The translations under genes were made by a program, and so were the position numbers. From Vanrija pseudolonga (Eukaryota; Basidiomycota; Tremellomycetes; Trichosporonales; Trichosporonaceae), in contig NC_085850.1 of the NCBI RefSeq assembly GCF_020906515.1, positions 3,596,001 through 3,660,000 on the forward strand: a stretch of 64,000 bases of DNA, written 5' to 3'. This document shows, piece by piece, positions 52,988 through 64,000 of the stretch (position 1 is the stretch's first letter; the number at the start of each line of letters is the position of its first letter). The notes under the pieces are model-generated. The model was not told the origin of the DNA, searched no databases, and saw only the letters and a program-made list of their open reading frames with translations.

Positions 52988-55971
52988 TACGAGTGAATGT
53001 GCCAAGGAACGGGGGTAGCTGGCACGGGGCACAAAGGGGCACGCGACCGCAGCAGTTGCGATGAACGGCGCACCGTCGTGGTCGTGCACGTCACTCGGCA
53101 CGCCCGCGGCCCGCATTCACACGGCCAACGGGTGACGGCGACCGCGTCGCACACTGTTGGCACCGCTGCCCCACAAGACACGCCACGTTCTCGGTCGGAC
53201 ACTGACAATTGGCAGGCTTTTTCGCTCCACGATTCGAGGGTGCAAGCAAGATGGGCACCAAGATGATCAAAACCATTCAAGAAGCGCAACAGCGTTCCAA
53301 CTAAGCTCTGTTCCGGGTGCAACTTACCAGAACCTCGTCTCTCAGGCCCGAGCAGCTAGTTAACAGCGCCAGATCGGTTCACCTGGCCTTGACAACGGTG
53401 CTGCCTCAATGTGACATAGACTATGCACGGCGTTGAGCTTGAGTGGCCCTCGTTTTCATCAGTGGCTATACGACGCCATCTCACTGACTGCAGGCGGCGT
53501 CGCTCCTCGCTCGGAGTACACCTAGATCCCGGGCGGTGCTCTTGGCTGCGCGTCGCCAGCAGACACACCCTGGGCTGCGTTGGCCCTCCCGCCCCGCCCG
53601 GTTTGCGATGGCTGGTCTGGCCGGTGACAACCACGGTCAAGTGGCACCAGGCGCCAGCGAGTGCCAAACTTCAAAGTTTGGTGCTTGTCGCCGAATGCTA
53701 TCTCAAACCATAAGCTCAAACCCCTTGTGTCCAATGACAGGCCCCAACACAGTTCCCATGGCCCTGACTCCCTCCTCGGATGCTGCTCCTGCTGGCATGT
53801 CGCACAAGGATGGGGGTGGTGTTCTTGTCCCGGGCCCTCCACGGCACGCACACTTGGTAAGAGCACGTCTCTTCAGAGGTGCTGCCCTAACTAGTCTCTT
53901 CAGAGGTGCTGCCCTAACTAGGCCCGCAGAAAGGCCCTCTGCCAGACTTGTGCCGCAGCACGAATCAAGGCGGTAGTACGCAGATAGGGCTCCGTCTCCG
54001 CCGTCTCCTCTAGGGCACACTCCGCTTTCTTCGCAGTGCGTCGGCACCTCCGTGGCCGGTTGCCTCCGTTGCCCCCACCCCGCGCGCAACATTCAATCAC
54101 CCCTCCGGCCAATTCGGCAGCGGCTACCAGTCGGCCGCCCAAATTGTGGCCCGCTGCCTTCGTGCCGCTGCTGCCAAAACGTCAGGCACGGCACGGGGCA
54201 CGAAGCAGACAAGCAGCGCGCCACACCCACACCGCCTCAGTCCGCCGCTTGCTTCCAGCCTACATAGCTAAACAAAAGCGGCACCGGTGCACTTGCGGGA
54301 ATCGCACAGTGCACTCAGGAGCGGCATTCGCGAGTCGACAATGACGCCGGTGGCGCCCCCTCCGTGGGCTGATTGAGGACTGAATCGATCCCATCCAACG
54401 TACCACCCCACCCCTCCCCCCCGCCTCGACCTCTTCGTCTCCCCCTTGATATGTGCCTCGTTTTCCCGCGTGCCTGGGCCTGGGACTAGCTTTGTTAGCA
54501 AGTCCCGGAGCAATCCAGTCAGCTGTGGGCCACCAGCCTGGTACCCATTTATCCGGTGGAGTTGCAGCTACCTGCGGAGAGGAGAGGACGAGCGGAGTCA
54601 GAAGTCTGAGGTGAGGAGGGAGGAGGGGGAGCCGAGTGAGCGGGCGTTCCCGCCCAACTCTGTCTTTGGCTGGACGAGCTCTGTCGTCACGAGATCACAT
54701 CGATTAAGCTGCTGCTTGTGGCCCAGCAATCTGTGCCGAGTGATCAGCACAGTGTGCCTTGTCCGCACATCTCCCCAGGGAGCGGGGAGGGGGAGCGAGG
54801 GGGTGAGGTGTAGCGTTTCATTTTCTTGCCTGTAGTCGTCGTCGGGTATTCTTGCCGCTCAATTGCAGAGGCAGTGAGTGACAAGGTCGCAAACATGCCC
54901 CCCTGTATGACGCTTGCCCCCCGCTCTTGCCGTCGTTGGTGCCGAGCACGATCACCACTCACCATACCCGTCCCCCCTCGCTGCCGCTGCCATCGCCAGC
55001 ACCACCTCCTTTCATCTCCGACAAGGCACGCTCAATCCAGGCAACTATTACAACCTGGCGGTTGGACCTGACCGACCTGAAGATACCCGTCATTATGCAC
55101 GTAATCTCATCACAGCCACTCGTGATACAAACGTTACTCCCGACTCGCCACCTTCCTAGTCTAAGTCCCGCCGACTGGTGTGCACACAAGTGGGCACCAG
55201 AGCAGTGTTTCAACGAGCTCCGCATACCAACGGAGGAGAGACAGGTGGCAGGGGACGAGAAGGGCGAAGCGCGAGAGAGATGGGGTAGGGTGGGGAAGCC
55301 CAAAGGGAGGGAAAGGGCGTCTATGTCCCGGCTGCCATGTCACAAGATCGTAACAAGAGAAGCCAGTTGTGGCGCGCCACAAGCGTGGGTGGCGAATCAT
55401 CAAATCCAAAGGACTTGAGCGGCCTCCCACGACCGGGTTGGTCGTAACAGTGGTCGTCTGAAAGGAAACGTTATTGGGGCGTCTCGGTCGAATCGAAAAG
55501 CAGAGAGCGGCGATGGAGTGGGGCTGGATGAGGTGACGGTTGGCCACCGTGGTTGTTGGGGCGCGCGTATGGGGCGAACTATCGACCGTAGGTTGGATGT
55601 ATCGGCTAGGTCGGTCCGCAGTAGTTAGGCGATGCTAGGTAATTGTCTTTGTTGGAGAGTGAAATGTTCGTTGATCAAGCCGAGAGGCCCAAAAGAGTCA
55701 GAGTCCAGCGTGTATATCCTTCGGTGGTCCCTACACTAGCCGTCCAGCGGTGCGTAGAGGTCGAGGCAGAGTCGTCGTCTATCACCGTCAGAGAACAGCG
55801 AGTCGAGCAATGACGCCGTTCGGTCCGATGTATTTGACAAACGGCGGGTCATCGTGTAGGGACGTGATTGCTCATCGAGGTTCTAGGACAAGTCGACCCT
55901 GCTTCCGCCTGACTGGCAATAGTGCTGGTCAAGCTCCAGAAGCAGACAAAGGATTGGCGTGTTTACACCAC
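52988..55971. other. convergent intergenic region
   Basis: 3 kb between the 3' ends of TYR1 and the WOPR gene, unusually long for two converging genes. It contains a 27-bp tandem duplication at 53868-53921. Open frames (for example 53536-53976, 54036-54344) show no domain, splice continuity or repeats suggesting a gene. Confidence 0.5.
53868..53921. repeat. 27-bp perfect tandem duplication
   Basis: Units 53868-53894 and 53895-53921 are identical, each starting TCTCTTCAGAGG and ending CCTAACTAG. The motif contains CTAAC next to AG and so resembles a duplicated intron 3' end, though no flanking exons are evident. Confidence 0.9.
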
Positions 55972-58013
55972 TCAGGCAAGGCTAGCCTGCCACCCATTGT
56001 CCTGTTGCACGCTGTTGTACTGCGGCAACGGAGGGAGAGGGGGAGGATGGGAGTGATTGTCCCAGACGGGTTGGCTATGGTTGCCGCCGTGGGGAGGGTG
56101 CGAGTGAGGGTTTGGCAGCACCGGTGTGCCCCAGTTATCGCCGCTCTGCACGACGTGATGCGTCGAGCCCTGCTGGCTGTCCATGGAACCGGACGAGCTG
56201 GGAGGGTTGTCTTCGCGGCCAACAGTTGTCAGGAGACGAAGTGCAGGAGCTGGGCCAGGCGGTTGATGCCATTGCTGGTACTGCGGCCCACTTCCATAGC
56301 TTGGTGACACGATGGGAGATGCCATGGGAGGTTGCTGCGAGAGCGGAGGCGGGGGCGGCGGCGCAGCAGTGGACGAGTAGTAAGAGAACGAGCCAGGCGC
56401 TGTGGAAGGCGGCTGGTAATTGTACTCATTTGCCAGATAGTAGCCACCAGACTCGGATGACGAAGGCGGCGGCACACTTTGCCGACGAGTGTGCCCACTC
56501 TCCGCCGTTGGCGTTGGCGCAGTATGAGAGATGCGAGGGTTGGGGGAGGCGTAAGGGTCGTACCTTCTCGAAGACGATGACGGCCGAGAGGGCCCGCTTT
56601 GGCGGGGCATGGGCGCGAAGTGCATCGATTGCGGGTCAAAGTAGCCTTGCGAAGAACCGGGGGGCGCGCCGTAAGGTGGCATAGGCGCGGCCGATGACCC
56701 AAAGCCACTGCCCATAGGGGGCACGGCCACAGACCGGAGTCGGGGCTGGTGGTGAGGGTTCTCCATGGGCACACCAGGAGGGCCGTACGACTCGTACACC
56801 TCGGCATTGTAGGGGACGCTGCCACGAGCCATCGGCGAAACAAGTCGGTCATCGAGTTCTCCATGGTAGCGAGGCACGCCGTCCTGTCCCATTTCAATAG
56901 AAGGAGGGTAGCGGAAGCTGCCGAGGTTGAGATAGTCGGGGCTGATTTCAAGGGCTGCAAACTCAGGAATCGTAGAGGGGCGACGAAGACGTCCGGCGAC
57001 GGCGTCCTCGAGGGTGTAGTAGGACACGACGTGCTGGTGGAAACCGGAGACGGTGAGGGTCATGGTCTGTGCAAGTTAGCCTTCCCGTCTCCCTCCCGAC
57101 CAAAAAGTACGGACCTTCTTGACCAGACCACCAGGTTGGAAAAGGTACGAGTTGGTCAAACTGCCGACGAGCTTGCGTTCCAGGTGGCGATCAATGAGGA
57201 CGCCATTCTCCAGGACGCATCCACCTGCCTCGGCGGCGCTGCGGGGGCGCATCTGGCCGTGCACCAAGGGGCGCTGGGCAGCCTCCAGGGCCATCCGAGA
57301 CGACTCGGCATATCGGCCTTCAGTTACAGCAGGCGATCCTGACCCCGAGCTTCCGGTGCTGGGGCGGCCATCATGGCGATGCGAGCTTCCTGGTCGAGAT
57401 CCGGCGGGCGCAATGGGCATAGGCTCGCGCTTCACTTCGTCCTTGCCATCCTTTCCGCCTTCAGAAGGCTTGATCGTCTCGCGATACACCTAAGACCAGT
57501 CAGTCATCATCTCGGGACTATCCACTCGTGCCCAGAACGCACAAGGAAGTTTGCCAGGATGCGGCTGGGGCTCCAGGAGTGGCCATCCGTCCAGCGCTTG
57601 ATGCCACTCTCTTGCTCGTCGTAAACAAACACGGAGCCCGATTGAACGAGATTGCGCTCAGAGTCGTTTAGTCGGCGAGTGACTCTTGGGATCATGCCAC
57701 GTCGGGCAGCCTCGAAGACCAGCAAGGCATCGTATGTCGTGGCGATGAATCCATGGAATGGAGGAGCGATGTCCTCACCCTTGTCGTCAGACATGGCTGA
57801 GGAACGATGGTCCACTTTAAGGTGTCGAGGGGGAGAGGGGGTAAGGGTTTCGGTCTTGGGGGGGAGGTAGTATTTGACACTAGATCGCGCAGTGGGCTCG
57901 CGACGCGGTGTCGAGTACTGGGGTTCTAACGTTGCGGTGATGGTGGATGACGTGTTGGGGGTCGTAGTCGTAGAAGAAGAAGTACGAGTCGTCAAGGCTG
58001 TTGTGGTGGTCAT
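55972..58013 (-). CDS. WOPR-domain transcription factor (Gti1/Pac2/Wor1 family)
   Basis: Three exons (58013-57543, 57489-57115, 57066-55972), phase 0 throughout, give 646 aa. The N-terminal half of the WOPR domain has FHGFIATTYDALLVFEAARR, then RVTRRLNDSERN, SGSVFVYDEQESGIKRWTDG and SWSPSRILANFLVYRE. The second half has LVGSLTNSYLFQPGGLVKKT followed by HQHVVSYYTLEDA. A linker of about 90 residues rich in Ser/Gly/Pro separates them, and a 300-residue Pro/Gln/Ser/Tyr-rich tail follows. WOPR proteins are sequence-specific DNA-binding master regulators of morphology, sporulation or virulence programmes in fungi (Wor1, Ryp1, Gti1). The first 73 residues are Thr/Ser-rich. A second ATG at 57792-57794, with a better start context, directly precedes the domain and may be the true start. 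Confidence 0.94.
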
Positions 58014-61000
58014 TCAGTCGTTAAGGACGAGGGGGGTCATAAACATGTCGTGTACCGAGGTCGGCAAAAACGAGGAGCGTGTGGGTGTGTATGTGGGTGT
58101 GCGTGAAGGGGGTTATGTCGAACAGATGACAGTGTCGTTACAAGGCGTGTTGTCGTTGGCGTTGACCGAGGGAGCGGGGTGTATCAGGGCGTGAGGGGGG
58201 GGGCACAGCAATGACAGGAACAAGCGATAGTGTTAGCTGGCGGCGAGGAACGTTGTAACAGAAAAGATGGTTTGATATGAAGGGGAAGCCGAGTCCGGTG
58301 CGCAGGAGGATGGAGGCCAGCACCCGAGGCGAATTGGAGATCAACAGCGGGGCCGACGTGTGTGGAAGTAGGTATTGCAAGTGCGGCTGGCGCGATTGCG
58401 GTCGGGAGTGGGGGGACGGAGAAAGAGAGATGACGAGGGTGCGGAGGTTTGTTTGGCGGACTGGAGGGGGGTTGGTAGCCCAGGGGGTAGAGTGAGAGGT
58501 GAGATGTAGGAGGAGGGAGAGAAAGAGGATTGAAAGAGGTTGGTTGGACCAGGGAGACAAAGACTAGGAAGAGGGGGTGTAAGATCGACAAGTGTACCAA
58601 GCAGTTGGCTCGTTGACGATCACAGTTCTCCTAGGCGGCGCCACCTCTAATGTCTGCTGCTGTTGCTCTCTCTCTGTCTGTTCTCCGTGTTGGGCTGGTG
58701 CAAGCAGCTAAGGACGGACGGGAATGGGAGTCGCAGGGGGCTGGGATTTGGCGCCTTCGGGGTTTACAGCCAGGGGGAGGGTTCGACTTTGAGACTTAAT
58801 GGGAGTACGTGACGCAATTGCCGCAGGGGTGGCGCAGGTTGCCAGGGCCGAGGGGGGAAGACGAGAGAGCGACACACAAGTCGGCTCAAGAGGTGCTGGG
58901 ATGTGCTTTGGGCTAGATGTAGTGGAGTTGGCGAGGAATCGAACAATCGACGGGGACGATGGCAGTTGAGAGAGACAGAGTTGAGGAGAGTGCAAGGACA
59001 AGCAGGGGGCCGTAGGTCAAATGGGCCTTTAGCGAGGAAGTATGCTGCCTGGTACCGGCCGATGCAGGCAACCAGGCATGGTACCATCCTCGTAGGCTTC
59101 GGTGACCCTCGTCCTTCGCCAGTCGACTGCACGTCCTGTTTTCCCTCGACGACCACTATCCCAACCAATTGTTCGTGCTTTCGCGCTCTTCGTCATCTGC
59201 CGCCTGCACTGCACATGGGTGCATGCAGAGGCCAGGCTTTGGTTTGCCCCATCCTCTGGCCCTCGCGTGCTGCCCGACCCCCCTCCCTCGTTGTGGCTCC
59301 CTCTCGCTCGTCTTGTCTGCCTCTGGCTTTGCGTTGTTCCCTGCTCTCGTTCCTCTCCAGCGTACCGTCACAAAAGTCCCCCCCCTTGCCTTATTCCACC
59401 CCCACCAAAACCGCCTCACACCAAAGTGCGAGAAATGAGTGCCTTAAAGGCAGCCCACTGGCTGTACCTGAGAAGGAGCGCGGCCGTGGCCCTTGACGTC
59501 TAGTGCCCTGGTTTTCCGACCCTTTCACTCAGCCAACACAACAGCCAGAGCCAGAGGGAGCACGGCCAATATCACTGGCGGCGGTGACACCATGGGGTAT
59601 CGCAGACAGACCATCGGCCAAGGGGAAAATGGGGGGTATGGATAAGACAGGACTGGGGGAGGTGGGGGGAGGAAGTGGGGCAGAGGCAGGGAGGGAGACG
59701 AAGGAGGCGCAAGTGGTGCCTTGCACTCAGGGAGGGAGTGAAAAGCAGGCCAAGGCATGCGGCAAGAGCATTGTGCCGAGGACATGTGGATAAGGTTTAC
59801 GCTCTGCGGTGGGGTATACACCCGAATAACCCCCGCCCTGTTGGTCGCTGCGTCTGAGATCTCTGGGAAGGGCAATCACACTCCCTGCTGCTATGCAGCT
59901 GGACCCCTACAGCCACCACCAACCCAACAGCCCAGGCACGCTTGCCTGGAACATCATCTCTCACCAGCAGGCAGACCTTCCGACCAACACCGACACAAGC
60001 AGAGGACGAGGACGAGGGGATACACGGCGCAAGACAAGAGATAACTCACCGACTGGTGGGGATCGATCAACAAACTTGGTCGTACGTTTGTTGTGGCCGG
60101 GGCACTTGGTCTGAGTCGAGGCTTCGCTTGATGTTTTTTGGCGGCACCAGGTGGCAGGTCTTGTCGTGTGCAGACTAGTGCTTAACTTGCACTGAAGCAA
60201 AGCACCAGAGGCGGAGTGAAGTGGGTTGCGGCTTGCGAGGTCAACAACGGCGGGCTTCTATCGTCCTAATTTGGTGGGCTGATAATAAAGGCTTGCGCTA
60301 AGGGCTGGAGACTTGAGCCCAGGGGAGGGGGTGGAAAGGAGGCTTGCCGGTGACGTGAGGTGACAAGCAGTTGGAGGGCAGGGCAAATCCACGATAACAG
60401 CGTACGACGGAAATAAAATTCGTTTAAGAGTCGGGTTGTGCTGCCGGGCCGAGAAGTCAACGGCGTGCACGGCTTGCGAGGCGTCCAGGGGAGGATGAGG
60501 GCTGCTGCTAGTAGCAATGCCACAGCTACGAATGCTGTCAGTGGGCCATAAGACTTCTAGAATTGGCGGGGTTCAAGAGCTGGGGCATTTTCAACAGGAA
60601 CGAACGAAAAAGGAGACCAGTGCCTGTCTCGATGTGAAGCCGCCAGCGGCGGAGGGGAGGAGGGGGAGGAGGACCTCGTCCTTCACCCAAGGAACCGCCG
60701 CGCCGCGGTAGCCCGCCCACTTGGGGACGTGCACACACGCACTCACGCGTGCACGCGCAACGCTTGGGTTTGCCAGAGTGCAAGTGCCTGAGTGCAGGAA
60801 GCCCCCAGGCAGTCACCGACCAAAAGCATAAAGTAGATGCGTGGATGCAGAGGACGAATGTCGGCGGCCGCCCGGCACACAACTGGGTGGGGGGTGAGGG
60901 GGAGCAAGAGGATGGGATGAGTCCCGGTGGGCAGGTGAGCCGTGGCTGTTGCGTTGGCAAGCCGTTGGCAAACGAAAGGCGGTTGACCAGGCTAGGCCCA

Positions 61001-64000
61001 ACTGGACTCGACTAGATCGATTCCTGGTGGCGGAACCTTGCTAGCGATATTGACGCCGAGGCACGCCTGCATTACTGGACGGCTGCCTGGATGATGTAGC
61101 TTGTGGGACGGCAAGCGCCACGGACGACCTGGCTGGTGCACGACGGGCGTATGCGCACCCACACGATACACGTCTCACTGGAATAGAGAAATCCAGCCCG
61201 GGAACAGACGGAGGCTGCGGAAGAGTCCAAAACGGGAGAAGGCAACCCAGGGCGGTGAGGCTCTCAGGTCCAAGCCTCGGGATACAACAAAAGGAGCCAA
61301 GGGAAGGAACAAAGAGGCTCGGCAGAGCCACGATGAGGGGAATGCGATCGCAAGCGATGTAATGGATCCTTGGAGTCGGACGCTCGGCACCAACCAAGGC
61401 ATGTGATGACGAAGGATGAGACGCCTGTCACAGCCAAGTTTGGACCCAGATCTCAAGGGGCACGACGAAGACGAATGATGCGACTCACTGTTGGGACGAA
61501 CTGGATTAGGCAGGACAGGATGCGGGGCCTTGGAACAGGAATGGAACAACTAGGTGGAATGGTTTGAGACGATCACACCTTGATGAATGAGCTGGTTCAC
61601 AGTCGGCTCGGCAACGCACAAAGGCGGGTGAGCCGAAGGTATATGGTCTTGGCGAGGCTGCAGAGTGTGAGCCACAGGGCGACCTTGGCCGACATTGCCA
61701 CCAATGCAAAGAGGACGTGACAGAGGGTGATTGGGGGGGAGGAGGGGGGTGCGACGGCGTTTGCTTCAACTTGCCAAGGCCTTGCACGCAGGACAATGTA
61801 GGCTTAGAGAGCCACTTGCAGATCACAGTCTCGGTCCGCCGGGGAATAGGGAGACGTAGCGAGAAGCGGATAAGGGATGAACAGTTTGATGCTCACCTGT
61901 GTGGCGCGAGGCGGGCGTTCGATCGCCCACGCAGTCGTATGAGAGGCGGCTTGGCTTTGAAGGTGTCAGAGGAGGGATACGCCACACAGAGCAGTAGTTG
62001 ACGATGTGGGCAAGGAAATCAAGCGGAGACAATGGGGACTAGACAAGTGCCAAGAGCTGGGATGGAATGCGGAGTTGCAGACCAACGGTAGCAGGATTGA
62101 CACCGCTGAGAGTAGGATGGAAGGAGTGATCAAGTGACAGGGGTTCCGGGTAGAAGCAGTCCTGTGTACCAAGAACACAGCGGGCTGCGTTGACCGGGGT
62201 CGACGTGTATCCGAGTCAACCGGCGAACCTGAACCCACCTTGGGAGGATATGACGATAGTCGAGCGAGGAGAGTGGCGAGGAGAGTGGCTGTTCTCACTC
62301 TGCGAAGGTGACGATAACACGACGACGTCTCTGATTGTTGTCTGTTGGGGACGAGGAGCTGAGAGTGTACTGGGTTTCGGCGTGTACGTACAATGCCGTT
62401 GACAGAACCGGCTCTTTAATACAAAGAGTGCCGACCCGGACCGAGAGTACGCAATAGGAATCGAACCGTGTCGTTCTGGGGCCGCGCGCGAGTGATATAC
62501 TTGGAAGAGGAGCGGAACCGCGGGGAGAAAGGGGACTAAGCTTCGAACGCGGTGGAATAGATATGAGTCGCGGCAGAGCAGGGGGAGGGACGTTTGAGAA
62601 GGTGTGGTGCAATGGGTGTATGACGCTGGGGCGGACCGACAAGTTTGTGCAGACTGGCTCGCTTCGTGCCTCAACTCGTCGACACTGTGACACGAGGGGC
62701 CGCCGATTCTATTCCACTAGCTGCCGCGCGATCAACGAACGACGTGTCTGGGGAGGGGAAGAAGGGTGCGCCGAGAGCACTCGTTGAGGACGGCGTCGGC
62801 GTGGGGGCGAGGGGGGACGAGACTACCTTTAGAGTTTGTTGCCGCTACCACAGGGGTGGGTGTTGCACTCAGCCTTTTGGGTAGGGGTAGATGTATCAAT
62901 TAATGGTCAGTCGATGAACGTATGACACGGATCCGTGCTATGCTTGCTCTTACCTGGCCCGATTGTTGCAGTCTGGCCGAGTCGGCGCGGATCAACGTGG
63001 TGTGGCGCGCGATCAGTGGAAGCAGGGTTGACGGCGACCGTTTGGCTTCAAACTTCAGACTTCGACCGTCACGTCCGGAGGATAGTGGGGAACGGAACTG
63101 GTCGATGGGTACCTGCCTGCACCATGTCAGAACATGACGTCTGCAGCAGCGACTCCTAGGATCATCCGAAGTGATTCCCCCAAAGGAAGATGGGATCAGT
63201 GGCAGTGAGGTAGGGGATGGCGGCGGCGGCGCTAGAGTGCCGAATGCCGCACTCTCTGGACTAGCCAAGGAGTGGCGTTTACCGTCGACAAGGGAAGCAC
63301 ATGTTCGGTTGGAGGGCGCTCCATGTGGAGCAGGAGTGCGAGAGTGCGAGCGTGCGAGAGCGCAGCGCGGGGCGGCGCGAGCTCTGCGACGGACGCCCTT
63401 GGGTCCGGACCGCGCGCGAGCGGGGACCGAGGGGCCGGTGTGCGCCGCATGTGCGTGCCATCGCCAGGATGCGTAGAGCGCCGCACAGCGGCGGGAACAC
63501 GCAGATCGCAGCGCAGCTTTAGGCTCTTGAACTGGGACCGGAGTGTTTGGGGAAGGAGGCTACGCTTAAACTCTCTCTGTGGGCATCTGCAGCGGCCAGG
63601 GCACGTCCGCGGCGCGGCAGCTGGTCGAACCAGTGGCGGTTGGACCTGGGCTGGGAATGTGCCAATGCAACGGCTCCACGGTGGTTCGACAACGTTCCTC
63701 GTACGTGGCACCAGGCAGAAAAGTCACTCACAACACAGTGTAACACGGCCGTACGACACCGAGGAGCTGATGCAGGAGCAATAGCAGTCGGTTCTTTCAA
63801 TGTTTGGAACGCTGGGCTTGCGAATCTGTCGCCTTGATACAGGTCGAATCGGTCGCCAGGTGGAATGGCGTAACGTATCGATACGGCGTCGAAGGCGGGT
63901 GGGGCTTCGGTGTTGATAGCGCCCTCACGGTGAGTGTCGCGGTGTTTGCTTTTGAAGGGGCGCACAGTGCTAACTGCTTGAGGAGATGATAGATGCGCGA
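58014..64000. other. about 6 kb without recognisable genes upstream of the WOPR gene
   Basis: No protein family, tRNA or long repeat was recognised to the end of the window. Open frames on both strands (for example 62216-62674, 63232-63711, 63272-63784) are compositionally biased and overlap. On the minus strand, the sense of the WOPR gene, several near-consensus donors occur: CCAG|GTAAGA at 62953, ACAG|GTGAGC at 61896 and GTGAGTTA at 60049. CT-rich blocks lie at about 58140-58600 and 59600-59720 on the minus strand. The region could be a long promoter plus a spliced leader, or hold a non-coding RNA. Confidence 0.5.

Noticed and set aside
62445-62520. GGAATCGAACC motif resembling a tRNA T arm
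   Set aside because: The T stem does not pair, and neither D arm nor acceptor stem is present.
63232-63784. Overlapping 159- and 170-codon frames at the right edge
   Set aside because: They lie on opposite strands over the same Arg/Ser/Gly-rich DNA and show no domain or intron structure.

Overview
The window is nuclear DNA from a fungus, most likely a basidiomycete yeast of the Tremellomycetes and perhaps Trichosporonales. That placement is inferred from high GC content, genes broken by many 36-70 nt introns (donors mostly GTGAGT, acceptors CAG or TAG), CT-rich leaders, intron-bearing tRNA genes and eukaryotic protein families. No prokaryotic operon, CRISPR array or complete transposon was seen. 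Exon models were built by hand from splice signals and protein continuity. Every multi-exon model below keeps an open frame across all junctions.

Left part (1-11 kb): tRNA-Gln; a secreted proline/glycine repeat protein; two tandem minus-strand paralogues with a Gag-like domain, the larger ending in two zinc fingers; a closely spaced tRNA-Val/tRNA-Glu pair, both with introns; a 2OG-Fe(II) oxygenase; and an uninterrupted 640-bp GGCA/CCTG tetranucleotide array upstream of the oxygenase.

Centre (11-40 kb): an 11-exon C2H2 transcription factor; a HELLS/Irc5-type SNF2 ATPase; a single-pass membrane protein; a divergent pair of small probably mitochondrial proteins; RPS5 (uS7); a 2,030-residue phytochrome hybrid histidine kinase; a conserved small protein of unknown function; the CAAX protease Rce1; and an OCRL-type inositol polyphosphate 5-phosphatase.

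Right part (40-64 kb): a small GPI-type surface protein; a POT-family peptide transporter; a peroxisomal enoyl-CoA isomerase ending in AKL; an AAAP amino-acid transporter; prephenate dehydrogenase (TYR1); and a WOPR (Gti1/Pac2/Wor1) regulator with about 6 kb of apparently gene-free DNA upstream.

No biosynthetic cluster is evident. Several genes concern sensing and morphology (phytochrome, WOPR, Rce1, OCRL) or nutrient uptake (POT and AAAP transporters), but co-regulation is not shown by the sequence. The points most worth a second look are the Gag-like tandem pair, the CCTG array, the Val-Glu tRNA dicistron, the long WOPR upstream region, the in-frame upstream start of TYR1, and the recurrent TCACGTGA palindromes in promoters.
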